A stretch of DNA of 51,667 nucleotides from Archangium lipolyticum (GTDB taxonomy: Bacteria; Myxococcota; Myxococcia; Myxococcales; Myxococcaceae), in contig NZ_JANKBZ010000053.1 in NCBI RefSeq assembly GCF_024623785.1, forward strand, positions 1-51,667, in the 5' to 3' direction. A program made the translations under genes and the position numbers. The notes below the pieces were generated by a model. That model was not told where the DNA came from and searched no databases. It saw only the letters and a list, made by a program, of their open reading frames with translations. Positions 25,607 through 34,330 of this stretch are shown here, piece by piece (position 1 is the first letter of the stretch; every line of letters starts with the position of its first letter).

Positions 25607-27117
25607 CGATCGCGTGCCCCATGTCCTTCGCCCAGCAGCGGCTGTGTTTCCTGCACTGGCTCGACCCCTCGGGCTTCGCCCAGAGCACGGCCCGCTGCTT
25701 CCGGGTGACGGGCCCACTGGACACCACCGCCTTGAGTGCGGCCGTGGACGTGTTGGTGGCCCGGCACGAATCCCTGCGGACCGTCTTCCCACTCGGCACG
25801 CACCAACACGTGCTGCCAGACGGACGCGGACACCTGCACGTGCTCGACGTCGCGGACGAATCCGAGGCGCCGCGGCAAGCAGAAGCCCTCGTCTCCCAGC
25901 CGTTCGACATCGAGAACGGGCCGCTGCTGCGGCTCACCGTGCTCCGGTCAGGTCCGGAGACGCACTTCCTCGTGTTCTCGGCGCATCTCCTGGTGGCCGA
26001 TGGATGTTCGCTGCAGGTCTTCTTCGAGGAGCTGGCCATCGCCTACCGCGCGGCGGTCCTCGGTGAGCCCGCCGGGTTGCCCGAGCTGCCCGTGCGGTAC
26101 ACGGACTGGGCGGAGTGGCAGCGGGAGCAGCTCACCGACTCGCGCCGCGCGGAGTTGTCACGCTGGTGGCGCCAGCGGCTGTCCGGGCTCCCGCTGATGC
26201 TGGACCTCGTCCCGCCCCGCCGCGCGCTGGGACGGGGACGGCGCATGCATCATGTTCTCCCCACCGAGGTCACCGCCGCGGTGCGCGCGTTCGCGAGTGC
26301 CGAGCGTCAGACCGTCTTCACGGTCCTGGCCGCCGCCTGCGGGGTCGTGCTCGGACACGCCGCGAGCAGGCAGCAGGTGCTGCTCGGTCTGGCCGTGGCC
26401 AACCGCGACCCGCCCGAGATCGAGCGGGTGCTCGGGTTCTTCGTCAACACCGTCGCGCTGCGGATCGACCTGAGCGGCGACCCGGACTTCCGCGAGCTGC
26501 TCGTGAGGGTGGCCGGGACACTGGCCGCGTCCTACGCGCACAAGGATTTGCCCTTCGAGCAGCTCGTCGCCGAGCTCGCTCCACCGAGAGATCCCACCCG
26601 GTCGCCGATCGTCCAGGTCAACTTCGCCCATCACCCGCTGGGAACGATCGGCGCGCTGGAGCTGCACGGCTGCTCGGTGAAGGAACACCTGCTGGACTTC
26701 GCCACCGCCAAATTCGAGCTCACCGTTCGTGTCGAGGAGACCCCCGACGGCACGAGCATCGTCTGGGCCGAGTTCGACGAGAGCATGTTCGACACCGGCT
26801 TCGTCGACGGCCTGCTGTCGGCCTACGAGGAGGTCCTGCGCGCCGCCGCACCCGGTGTGCCGGTGTCCCGCCTGCTGCCCGCGCGCTCCGCCACCGAGCG
26901 GGCCCTCACCCGGATCTTCTCCGACGTGCTGGGGCTCGAGGCCGTCGGCCCGTACGACGACTTCTTCCGCCTCGGCGGCCATTCCCTGCAGCTGATCGAC
27001 ATCGCGGTCCGGGTACGTGCCGAGCTCGGACCTCACATCGGGCTGCGCGACCTGTACGCAAACCCGACGGTGGCAGGGGCCGCCGCACTTCTCGAACCCT
27101 CAGGAGCGTCACGATGA
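25603..27117 (+). CDS. NRPS didomain C*-T (condensation-like domain lacking catalytic His, plus carrier protein)
   Basis: A 504-residue protein with a condensation-fold domain (1-425) and a carrier domain (430-500; Ser461 in LGGHSLQL). Condensation cores are visible: SFAQQRLCFLHW (C1), RHESLRTVF (C2), YTDWAEWQREQ (C4) and GLAVANRDPPEIE (C5). The active-site motif HHxxxDG reads HLLVADG (128-134), so the second, catalytic His is Leu129. No adenylation domain is present. The domain is therefore unlikely to make a peptide bond in the usual way. By analogy with the X domain of glycopeptide synthetases, it may recruit the P450 encoded next, or present a carrier-bound peptide for tailoring. It overlaps both neighbours by 4 nt (ATGA). 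Confidence 0.85.
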   Translation: MTIACPMSFAQQRLCFLHWLDPSGFAQSTARCFRVTGPLDTTALSAAVDVLVARHESLRTVFPLGTHQHVLPDGRGHLHVLDVADESEAPRQAEALVSQPFDIENGPLLRLTVLRSGPETHFLVFSAHLLVADGCSLQVFFEELAIAYRAAVLGEPAGLPELPVRYTDWAEWQREQLTDSRRAELSRWWRQRLSGLPLMLDLVPPRRALGRGRRMHHVLPTEVTAAVRAFASAERQTVFTVLAAACGVVLGHAASRQQVLLGLAVANRDPPEIERVLGFFVNTVALRIDLSGDPDFRELLVRVAGTLAASYAHKDLPFEQLVAELAPPRDPTRSPIVQVNFAHHPLGTIGALELHGCSVKEHLLDFATAKFELTVRVEETPDGTSIVWAEFDESMFDTGFVDGLLSAYEEVLRAAAPGVPVSRLLPARSATERALTRIFSDVLGLEAVGPYDDFFRLGGHSLQLIDIAVRVRAELGPHIGLRDLYANPTVAGAAALLEPSGASR

Positions 27118-28316
27118 CCGATTCCTATCCACTGCCCAAGGACTGGCGGTGCCCGCTGGACCCTCCGGCCGCGTACAAGCAGCTCAGGAAGGAGGCGCCG
27201 ATGACTCGCGTCCGGGTGTGGGACGGCAGCACGCCCTGGCTGATCACCCGCTACGACCACGCCACCGAGGCCCTCGGAGACCCTCGGCTGAGCCTGGACT
27301 TCAGGCTGCCGGGCTTCCCGCACACGTCGCCCTCATCGGCGGCCCGGCTGGAGCGGACCCTTCCCTTCCCCTTCCGCCCCGATTCGGAGTACCGGGTCCA
27401 GCGGGCCATGCTCGTGCAGGAGTTCTCGCCGCGGCGGATGGAGACCCTGCGGCCGCGGATCCAGAGCATCGTCGACGAGACGCTCGACACGATGCTGGCC
27501 GGGCCGCGGCCGGTCGACCTGCTGGCGGCCTTCGCGCTCCCCATGGCCATCCGCGTCATCTGCGAGCTGCTCGGCGTTTCCTACGACGACTACGTGTACC
27601 TGCACGGCCTCAGCTGCACGATCGGCTCCCGCGACTCGACGAAGGATGCAGCCGGAAGGGCGCTGGACGAGATGGAGGGCTATTTCCAACGTCTGGTGGA
27701 GGAGAACGTGCGCAACCCCAGCGACACGCTCATCGGCCGCATCGCGGCCGAGCACGTGCGGCGGGGAACGCTGAGCGCGCAGGACGCGGCCGCCATGTTC
27801 CAGATGCTGTTCCACGCCGGGCACGGACCCACTGCGTACATGATCTGCATGGGCACGATGGCGCTGTTGCTCCACCCGGAGCAGCTCGGCGAGCTGCGTG
27901 CGATCGCGGATGAGCCCTCCAAGCTCTCCGCGGCCGTCCAGGAGCTCCTGCGCTACGTCACCGTCTCGAACAGCGGAAGACAACGCGTCGCCACGGAGGA
28001 CATCACCCTGGGCGGCCAGCTCATCCGCGCCGGTGAGGGTGTGCTCGTCCAGACGGATTCGGCCAACCGCGATGAGACGGTCTTCCCCGACCCGGACCGC
28101 ATGGACATCCACCGCCCGCCGCACCGCAACCTCGCCCTCGGCCATGGAATCCACCTGTGCACGGGACGCGCGCTCGCACTGATCGAGCTCGAGGTGGTGT
28201 TCCGCACGCTGTTCCAGCGCGTCCCCACCCTGCGGCTGGCCGTGCCCGTCGAGGACATCCCCTTCAAGCAGAACGACAACCTGCTCGGCGTGCACGAGAT
28301 GCCGGTCACCTGGTAG
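27114..28316 (+). CDS. Cytochrome P450 (CYP105-like), NRPS tailoring enzyme with altered I-helix
   Basis: A 400-residue soluble bacterial P450. The heme-ligand loop is LALGHGIHLCTG with Cys349; the usual Phe seven residues before the Cys is replaced by Leu. The K-helix ExxR is ELLR (277-280). The N-terminus (CPLDPPAAYKQLR and VRVWDGSTPWLITRYD) is CYP105-like. In the I-helix, where AGxE/D-T-T is expected, the sequence is AGHGPT (235-240): both the acid and the alcohol that deliver protons to bound oxygen are missing (Gly238, Pro239). Such changes are known among P450s that carry out unusual chemistry on carrier-bound substrates. CAGGAG lies 7 nt before the ATG, which overlaps the C*-T stop. 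It is the last gene of the NRPS operon. Confidence 0.9.
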   Translation: MTDSYPLPKDWRCPLDPPAAYKQLRKEAPMTRVRVWDGSTPWLITRYDHATEALGDPRLSLDFRLPGFPHTSPSSAARLERTLPFPFRPDSEYRVQRAMLVQEFSPRRMETLRPRIQSIVDETLDTMLAGPRPVDLLAAFALPMAIRVICELLGVSYDDYVYLHGLSCTIGSRDSTKDAAGRALDEMEGYFQRLVEENVRNPSDTLIGRIAAEHVRRGTLSAQDAAAMFQMLFHAGHGPTAYMICMGTMALLLHPEQLGELRAIADEPSKLSAAVQELLRYVTVSNSGRQRVATEDITLGGQLIRAGEGVLVQTDSANRDETVFPDPDRMDIHRPPHRNLALGHGIHLCTGRALALIELEVVFRTLFQRVPTLRLAVPVEDIPFKQNDNLLGVHEMPVTW

Positions 28317-28426
28317 CCCGGCCCCACGGCGCCGGAAATGGCTCCGCCTCTGTTTTCTCGCTGCGATTTCACGGGGAGGCTTCATGGGGAGCTCCCCGGG
28401 TGGAAACAGTGGCACCCCAACATTTC

Positions 28427-28439
28427 TCAGTTTCACTGA
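28427..28439. promoter_or_regulatory. Short dyad upstream of the Ig-like lipoprotein gene
   Basis: TCAGT-TTC-ACTGA is a perfect 5-bp dyad in an AT-rich patch of the 28317-28507 interval, followed by AATAATTACG. It could be an operator or part of a promoter. The same interval contains the palindrome GGGGAGCTCCCC (28387-28398). Confidence 0.25.
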
Positions 28440-28507
28440 AAATAATTACGCTTGCTGTGTCCCGTCCCGGTGGGTTCGTCCGCCGAACGGAGCAGGGGTG
28501 AGCGGAC

Positions 28508-30868
28508 ATGAGTGCTCGAAACCAATCGTTGCGTGCGAAGTGGCTGGCGCCGCTGGTGGCGTGCGTGTTGGTGGCCTGCGGTGACGCACCAAAGGTCAAC
28601 GTGGGCTCCGGCTCCGGCTCGGACGGGACGGTCGAGTCGCCACCGGACTCCGGAACGACTCCGATAGGAACGGATGCGGGCTCGGGCTCCGGCTCGGGCA
28701 GCGGTGACGCGGGGAGCGTCGATTCCGGCACATGCCCTGGTGCAGCCACCTGCCCGGGCGCGGACGCGGGCACGGCCGATGCCGGAAGCGACACCGATTC
28801 GGACGCGGGCACCAACACGGACGCGGATGCCGGAAGCAACACCGGCACGGACGCGGGCACCGGCACCGGCATGGACGCGGGCACCGGCACGGACGTGGAT
28901 GCCGGAAGCGGCACCGGCACGGACGCGGGAGTCTCACCGCTCAGCGCGAGCTCGGGTGGGGACAAGGTCATCTGCGCGGGCCAGTCCGTCTCCATCGGCC
29001 TGCCGGCCAGTGGCGGGATGCCGCCCTATGCATATGCGTGGAGCGCGAGCCCCGTGTGCACGGGCTGCTTCGACAGCGCCACCGTGGCCTCGCCCACCGT
29101 GGTGCCGCCACTCACCACCACCTTCACCCAAACGGTCACCGACGCCCTCTCGCAAACGGCCTCGGCGGACACCGTCGTCACCGTCCTCCCCCACCCGGGC
29201 AGCGCCGGGACGGACCTGAACCTCGATCCGGGCGCTTCCAGCGTCATCGGGCCCGCGCCGGTCTCCGCCGCCACCTACACATGGTCCTGCAACCGCGCGG
29301 ATTGCACGCTCTCGGCCTCCGACGTGGCGCAGCCGGTGGCGAGCCCCACGCACACGACGACCTATACGCTCGACGCCACCAGCGGACCGGGCTGCTCCGT
29401 CCGCAGCACCCTGACCGTCCAGGTCAACCTGCGAGCGGATACCGTGCCGCGGGACGGCGAGTTGGCCTTCCCGCTCGGTTCGGCGTTTCTCGTCCAGTTC
29501 GACCAGCCCATCGCCCAGGCCAGCCTCACCACCGCCGCCGTTCGACTCGAGGAGGCCCTCACCGGCAACCCGGTGGCGACGAGCTTCTCCTACGACGCGG
29601 CCAACCGGCGGCTGCGCGTGGAGCCCACGGGGAGCAACTACGTCGCCGGGATGGACTACACCCTCACGCTCGCGGGAGGGCCTTCCGGCATCACCTCGGA
29701 TGACGCCGTACAGCCCAACCTCTTCCCCTCGGACGTGCAGGTGGACTTCACCACGGCCGCGGCGGACACCACGCCCCCGGGCATCGCCTTCCGCAACCCG
29801 GGAGTGGGGGCCCCGGGTGTGGCCAGCAACACCACCGTCGTGGTGACCTTCACCGAAGCGGTGGACCCCGCGACGGTGACGGACGCCACCTTCACGCTCA
29901 CCGGCACGGCCGGGCGCGTGACGGGCTCGGTGCACTACGACGCGGCGAACTGGACCGCCACCTTCACCCCGTCGGCCGTGCTGGCGGCCTCCACGGCGCA
30001 CACGGTGTCGCTCACGGGCATCAAGGACCTGTCCGGCAACGCGATGACCACGGCCACGAGCTGGTCCTTCACCACGAGCATGGAGCCGGACACCACGCCT
30101 CCCTCGGTGACGGCGGTGAGCCCGGCGAACGAAGCCACGGCCGTGGCCTCCTCGGACCCCATCACGGTGACGTTCAGCGAGGGCGTGGACGGCACGAGCC
30201 TCACGGGCATCCGGCTGCTCCAGGTCTCCAGCGGCACGTACGTGGCGGGCACCCTCCGCTATGACGCCGTCCTGCGCGTGGCCACCTTCACGCCGACGGT
30301 GCTGCTCGGCTCACAGACTTCCTACGAGGTACAGGTGAGCGGGGTGAAGGACCTGGCGGGCAACCCCATGGTGGTGCCCTTCACCTCGAGCTTCACCACG
30401 CGGCGCACGCTCTTCGCGGACGACTTCGAGAGCGGCACGGGCGCGTGGAACCTGCCGGCGCCCTCCACGGGAGCGGTGTGGAGCCTCACCACCGCCAACT
30501 TCCACAGTTCGAACCACAGCCTCACCGACAGCGCGGGCGGCAAGTACGCGGCTGGTACGGTGAGCTACGCCGAGCTGGCGGCCCCGCTGAACGTCTCGGG
30601 CCTCACGTCGGTGTCGGTGCAGTTCTGGATGAAGGCGCGCACGGAGCGGAACAAGGACTTCGTCTATGTGGACATGAGCATCGACGGCGGCGCCTGGCAG
30701 CCAATCCCGAATGCGAAATACGCGGGCAACCAGGCGTGGGCGGTGCGCACGCTGAACCTGACGCTGTCCGGCAAGTCGACGCTGCGCGTCCGCTTCCGCC
30801 TCGAGTCCAACGCCACCAAGAACTTCGATGGCGTGTACGTGGACGACATCATCGTCCAGTCGCCCTGA
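28508..30868 (+). CDS. Large Ig-like (Big_5) surface lipoprotein
   Basis: A 786-residue lipoprotein with lipobox LVAC (Cys24) and an AGGGGTGAG ribosome-binding site. A low-complexity linker of Asp-Ala-Gly / Thr-Gly-Thr repeats (about residues 35-140) would lift the body off the membrane. Then come two PKD/SprB-like beta units (140-310), each with Cys pairs. Three Big_5-type Ig-like domains follow (about 312-640; two begin DTTPPGIAFRNP and DTTPPSVTAVSP, with the GIKDLSGNAM / GVKDLAGNPM signature). A C-terminal jelly-roll (about 640-786) starts FADDFESGTGAWNLP and ends GVYVDDIIVQ, like carbohydrate-binding or MAM-type modules. It is probably a cell-surface adhesin or matrix protein. It does not look like part of the NRPS operon. 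Confidence 0.8.
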   Translation: MSARNQSLRAKWLAPLVACVLVACGDAPKVNVGSGSGSDGTVESPPDSGTTPIGTDAGSGSGSGSGDAGSVDSGTCPGAATCPGADAGTADAGSDTDSDAGTNTDADAGSNTGTDAGTGTGMDAGTGTDVDAGSGTGTDAGVSPLSASSGGDKVICAGQSVSIGLPASGGMPPYAYAWSASPVCTGCFDSATVASPTVVPPLTTTFTQTVTDALSQTASADTVVTVLPHPGSAGTDLNLDPGASSVIGPAPVSAATYTWSCNRADCTLSASDVAQPVASPTHTTTYTLDATSGPGCSVRSTLTVQVNLRADTVPRDGELAFPLGSAFLVQFDQPIAQASLTTAAVRLEEALTGNPVATSFSYDAANRRLRVEPTGSNYVAGMDYTLTLAGGPSGITSDDAVQPNLFPSDVQVDFTTAAADTTPPGIAFRNPGVGAPGVASNTTVVVTFTEAVDPATVTDATFTLTGTAGRVTGSVHYDAANWTATFTPSAVLAASTAHTVSLTGIKDLSGNAMTTATSWSFTTSMEPDTTPPSVTAVSPANEATAVASSDPITVTFSEGVDGTSLTGIRLLQVSSGTYVAGTLRYDAVLRVATFTPTVLLGSQTSYEVQVSGVKDLAGNPMVVPFTSSFTTRRTLFADDFESGTGAWNLPAPSTGAVWSLTTANFHSSNHSLTDSAGGKYAAGTVSYAELAAPLNVSGLTSVSVQFWMKARTERNKDFVYVDMSIDGGAWQPIPNAKYAGNQAWAVRTLNLTLSGKSTLRVRFRLESNATKNFDGVYVDDIIVQSP
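28780..28933 (+). repeat. Degenerate tandem repeats encoding a Thr-Gly-Thr-Asp-Ala-Gly linker
   Basis: Units of 18-24 nt built from GGCACCGGCACGGACGCGGG and variants (with AACACC, GGAAGC or GATGCC replacements) recur in frame. They give a flexible acidic linker behind the lipid anchor of the surface lipoprotein. Slippage would change linker length in multiples of three bases. Confidence 0.75.
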
Positions 30869-30871
30869 CGC

Positions 30872-30907
30872 CGGTGGGCCTGCCACACAACCGGGGCAGG
30901 CCCACCG
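30872..30907. terminator. Bidirectional hairpin between convergent lipoprotein genes
   Basis: A perfect 13-bp stem, CGGTGGGCCTGCC with GGCAGGCCCACCG, around a 10-nt loop lies between the stops of two convergent genes. It lacks a T-run, as is common in high-GC genomes, and would serve both strands. Confidence 0.65.
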
Positions 30908-30934
30908 TTCCGAGGCGCGGGGGTCCTTTCCCCT

Positions 30935-31861
30935 TCAGTACGCCATGTTGTAGGTGGCCATTCCGTTCATACCCGCGGAGGTCGGGTAGCTGGCCACCGG
31001 CGTCGCGGCTCCCGTGTTGGGATTGACGGAGAGCAGAACGATGGAGTGGCTCGTCGCGTAGGCGCCGAAGAGCTTGTCGCTCTGGTCGATCTCGAAACCG
31101 TAGACGCCGCTGTAGCCGAAGTTGCCAATCCTCGTGCCCTGGCCGGAGAACTTGTTGATCTTGATCAGGGCATCGGAGGACGACGTGCTTTTCCCGGAGC
31201 CATACAGGTTGCCCCAGAGCGAGCAGGCGAGGTCTCCGGACGAGGAGAACCCGACCGAGCCGATGACGACGTCCACCGCTCCACTGGCCGCATCGAGCGT
31301 GTACAGCGTGTCGCCGCCCCAGCCGTACAGCACGTTGCCGCAGAAATCGATGGCGTTCACGAAGCCTCCGACGTACCCCCTGCGGGTAGCGGCCCCGGTC
31401 GATGCATTGAGGGTGTAGAGCGAGCCGTTCACGCCCATCGCGTAGAAGGTGGACGTGTAGGCATCCAGGGCGAGGTCATTGAGCACCACCCCTGTCTCCC
31501 CGATCTTCACGAAGCCGCTGATGACCCCACCGCTATAGGTGAAGCGGTAGAAATCGCTGGAGTCGTCCCCGTTCCCATCGCCCACGGCGTAGAAGGTCAC
31601 CGAGGACGACGGCGGCATGGATTCATCGATGCCACAATCCTGGTAACACAGCTGCTGACGGATGGAGCAGAGCCCCATGGAGCCGGGGCTCGCGGCCACG
31701 CAGCTGTTGTAGGCCATGTTGCAGCTCACGAAGCAGGCCCTATCGCTCGCCGCGGTCATGACACCGAGCGAGTCTCCGGTAGCGGCCTCCTCTGGCGAAC
31801 CACAGGCCATGGCCAGTGCGAAGACCGCGACAACGGCTACCGCCTTCAGTTTCTTCATCAT
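30935..31861 (-). CDS. Cys-rich lipoprotein with propeller-like C-terminal domain
   Basis: A 308-residue lipoprotein; lipobox AMAC (Cys20) follows the hydrophobic stretch KAVAVVAVFALAMA. A small Cys-rich region (about 43-77; ACFVSCNMAYNSC, LCSIRQQLCYQDCG) has six cysteines likely to form disulfides. The rest (85-308) is made of repeated strand units such as TSTFYAMGVNGSLYTLNAST and GNVLYGWGGDTLYTLDAAS. These resemble the blades of a beta-propeller with about five or six units. GAGAGG lies about 9 nt before the ATG. It is convergent with the Ig-like lipoprotein. A surface or periplasmic binding role is likely; the ligand is unknown. Confidence 0.7.
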   Translation of the reverse strand: MMKKLKAVAVVAVFALAMACGSPEEAATGDSLGVMTAASDRACFVSCNMAYNSCVAASPGSMGLCSIRQQLCYQDCGIDESMPPSSSVTFYAVGDGNGDDSSDFYRFTYSGGVISGFVKIGETGVVLNDLALDAYTSTFYAMGVNGSLYTLNASTGAATRRGYVGGFVNAIDFCGNVLYGWGGDTLYTLDAASGAVDVVIGSVGFSSSGDLACSLWGNLYGSGKSTSSSDALIKINKFSGQGTRIGNFGYSGVYGFEIDQSDKLFGAYATSHSIVLLSVNPNTGAATPVASYPTSAGMNGMATYNMAY

Positions 31862-31925
31862 TCGGGTTCCTCTCCCAAGGGCCTTTCCCTTGGGTCGCTG
31901 GAGCCCGATTTCGTGGGAACTTTTT

Positions 31926-34217
31926 CTACGCGTGGGTCGAAGGCTGGACCGGGGCGAAGGGCACTTCCAGGGAGAAGGTGGCTCCGTGCCCGAGCCCCTC
32001 GCTGTGGACGCTCAACGAGCCGCCCAGCTCCTGGGCCGCCAGGGCACTGGAGTGCAGACCGAAGCCGTGCCCTTCCTCGCGCGTGGTGAAGCCGTACTGG
32101 AAGATGCGGGTGAGCATCTCCGGCGCGATGCCCATGCCGTTGTCGTGGATGTCGATGCGGAAGCGGTCGGCGGCGGCCTGCTCCAGCTTCACCGTCAGCA
32201 CCCGCTCGCCCGAAGGCGCCTCGTCCAGGGCGTACTTGGCGTTGCTGACCAGGTTGACCAGGATCATCAGCAGCTTGTGCTTGTCGGTCATCACCTGAGG
32301 CAGGGGCGTCAGGTTCCGCTGCACCTTCACGTGGTGGCGGGTGAGCCCGGCCGAGTTGATGCGCAAGGCGTCCTCCAGCAGCTCCGCCAGGTTGACGGGC
32401 TCGTGCATCCGGGGCGTGCGGGCGTAGTTCTGTTGAACCTTGACGATGTCGCCAATGTGCTCGGTGTAGCGGCCCACGTCGTCGAGCAGCGAGACGATCT
32501 CCGTGCGCTCCTCGACCAGGTTCCTTCCCAGCCCGTTCAGGAAGGGCATCAGGTGCCGTCCGCGCTCGTCCTGGGAGAGGAAGGCCGAGAGATCCTCCTG
32601 GTGCTGCTCGAGCATGTGGGCCACCCGGCTCACGTGCTCCAGCTTCATCCCCTTCACCCGCTCCTTGGCGACCTGGGCCGAGGTGTAGACGCTGTTGAGC
32701 ACGTTGCCCACGTTGTGCAGCACGTTGGTGGCGACCTCCGCCATGCCCGCGCGGCGCGCCGTCTGCACCAACTGCTGGTTGACCTCCTTGAGCTCGCGGG
32801 CGCGCTCCTCCACGCGCTGCTCCAACCCCTCGTTGGTCTGGCGCAGGGCCTCCTCGCGCCGCTGAACCTCGTCGGCCATGAGCTGGAAGGCGCGGGCCAG
32901 CTGCCCCAGCTCGTCACCGCGTGCGGTGTCCAGCGTCACCTTGAAGTCACCGGCCGCCACCTTGTCGGTGGCCTGGCTCAAGTTCAGCAGCGGGCGGGTG
33001 ATCTGCTGCTGGAGCACCTGGAACATGATGGCCAGCTCCACCAGCAGCGACACGATGCCGAGCAGCAGGACGTAGCGCGCCGCCAGGAAGGCGGGCTGGG
33101 ACAACACACTCTCGGGCAGCACCGTGGCGAGGTTCCACCCGGGGCCCCGCAGCCGCGTCACGGCGACGTACTCGTCGTACCTGGGAATCTCCAGCGTGGC
33201 CTGATCGGCCTGGCGGCTCTCCAACCGCTCGAAGAGCTCGCGCAGGTGGGCCGCGTCCTCCTCCGTGTCCAGGAGTCTGTCGGCGACGTCCGGCCGGCTG
33301 GCGTCACTCAAGATGTTGTAGGCAACGGTGGCGCTCGCGAGCTTCAAGTCCGGGTGGGCGATGAGCTGGCCATCGTCGCGGAAGAGCACGTTGTAGGCCC
33401 CGGGGACGTGCTCCTTGATGGTCCGGGTCATCAACTCCTCGAGGAAGAGATCATGGCCGAGCGTCGCGATCTGGCGGCCGTCCAGGTCCACCGGCGTGGC
33501 GACCGAGACCATCCAGATCTTGGAGACGGTCTCCTTGTAGATGCCCGTCCAGATGGTCCGCCGCTGGGGATTCTTCTCGGGCGTGCTGAGGGTGTAGTCC
33601 TCATACTGCGTGACCGAGAAGTCCGCCGGGAGCGCCTGGCTCCAGGTGGGATCCGTTGGCCAGAAGCCGACGATCGCCCCCTCCGGAAAGGCGATGTAGC
33701 TCGTCTTGAAACGGACATGGAAGGCGGGCCCGTACCAGGTGAGCACGTCATGCGCGGCCATGAGCCGGGTGCGCAACCCGGCATCGAGGGCCGCGTTGCG
33801 TGGAATGAAGAGCTGCACCATCCGCGTGCCATCGAGGATCTCGGGCCGGTTGCGGATCGTGCCATCGGGCAGCCGCGTGAACAGGCTGTCGAAGCGTGCG
33901 TTCACGTCCTCCTGTTGGGATTGGAGGGTTCGAATCCTCTCCAGCAGGGCCTTCTTGAGGAAGGCGTGATTGTCCTCCGCCTGCAGGAAGATGGCCTCCT
34001 CCCGCTGGCCGCGCTCGGAGACATGCTGCTGCAACTGCGCGAGGGTCTCCTTGCGCAGGGCATGACGCATGTGAAGGTAACTGAAGAGCGTGGAGAGGGC
34101 GATGATGACCGCGATGCGAGCACCCATCTTGAGGAGCGTCGATCGGGCAAGAGGGGCTCGAGGGCCAGAAGATGGATGCATGGAAGACGGGCCGAATTCG
34201 GAACGACACCAGGCCAT
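31926..34217 (-). CDS. dCache-HAMP sensor histidine kinase with HN-type H-box
   Basis: A 763-residue membrane sensor kinase: TM1 (about 30-50), a large periplasmic double-Cache domain (about 60-370), TM2 (YVLLLGIVSLLVELAIMF), HAMP, a short coiled coil, a HisKA-like domain and HATPase. The predicted phosphoacceptor is His501 in ATNVLHNVGNVLNSV; the residue after it is Asn, not the usual Glu or Asp. The HATPase has LVNLVSNAKYALDEA (N-box), DNGMGIAPE and GHGFGLHSSALAAQELGG. The start is at 34217, with GAGGG upstream; an ATG at 34181 is an alternative. No response regulator gene is adjacent. It is divergent from the cytokinin-dehydrogenase-like gene with a 113-nt intergenic region. The kinase half closely resembles the C-terminus of the 37280-42577 kinase. 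Confidence 0.88.
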   Translation of the reverse strand: MAWCRSEFGPSSMHPSSGPRAPLARSTLLKMGARIAVIIALSTLFSYLHMRHALRKETLAQLQQHVSERGQREEAIFLQAEDNHAFLKKALLERIRTLQSQQEDVNARFDSLFTRLPDGTIRNRPEILDGTRMVQLFIPRNAALDAGLRTRLMAAHDVLTWYGPAFHVRFKTSYIAFPEGAIVGFWPTDPTWSQALPADFSVTQYEDYTLSTPEKNPQRRTIWTGIYKETVSKIWMVSVATPVDLDGRQIATLGHDLFLEELMTRTIKEHVPGAYNVLFRDDGQLIAHPDLKLASATVAYNILSDASRPDVADRLLDTEEDAAHLRELFERLESRQADQATLEIPRYDEYVAVTRLRGPGWNLATVLPESVLSQPAFLAARYVLLLGIVSLLVELAIMFQVLQQQITRPLLNLSQATDKVAAGDFKVTLDTARGDELGQLARAFQLMADEVQRREEALRQTNEGLEQRVEERARELKEVNQQLVQTARRAGMAEVATNVLHNVGNVLNSVYTSAQVAKERVKGMKLEHVSRVAHMLEQHQEDLSAFLSQDERGRHLMPFLNGLGRNLVEERTEIVSLLDDVGRYTEHIGDIVKVQQNYARTPRMHEPVNLAELLEDALRINSAGLTRHHVKVQRNLTPLPQVMTDKHKLLMILVNLVSNAKYALDEAPSGERVLTVKLEQAAADRFRIDIHDNGMGIAPEMLTRIFQYGFTTREEGHGFGLHSSALAAQELGGSLSVHSEGLGHGATFSLEVPFAPVQPSTHA

Positions 34218-34330
34218 TCGCGGAAATTCCCTCGCGGACTATACAGGGGATCGCCTGTCAGAAAGCTGTCCTGGACGGCCCCGCACAGCCATGAACATCG
34301 CTGTGCCTCACACGAGAAAGCGAGCAGCCC

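Noticed and set aside
28508-30868. Considered as a fourth gene of the NRPS operon
   Set aside because: A 191-nt gap with its own ribosome-binding site and AT-rich control region, and a lipoprotein adhesin architecture, argue for a separate unit.
34243-34258. ACAGG-N6-CCTGT dyad in the divergent dCache kinase/CKX promoter region
   Set aside because: Five-base arms are expected by chance in this composition, and there is no known regulator with this site here.
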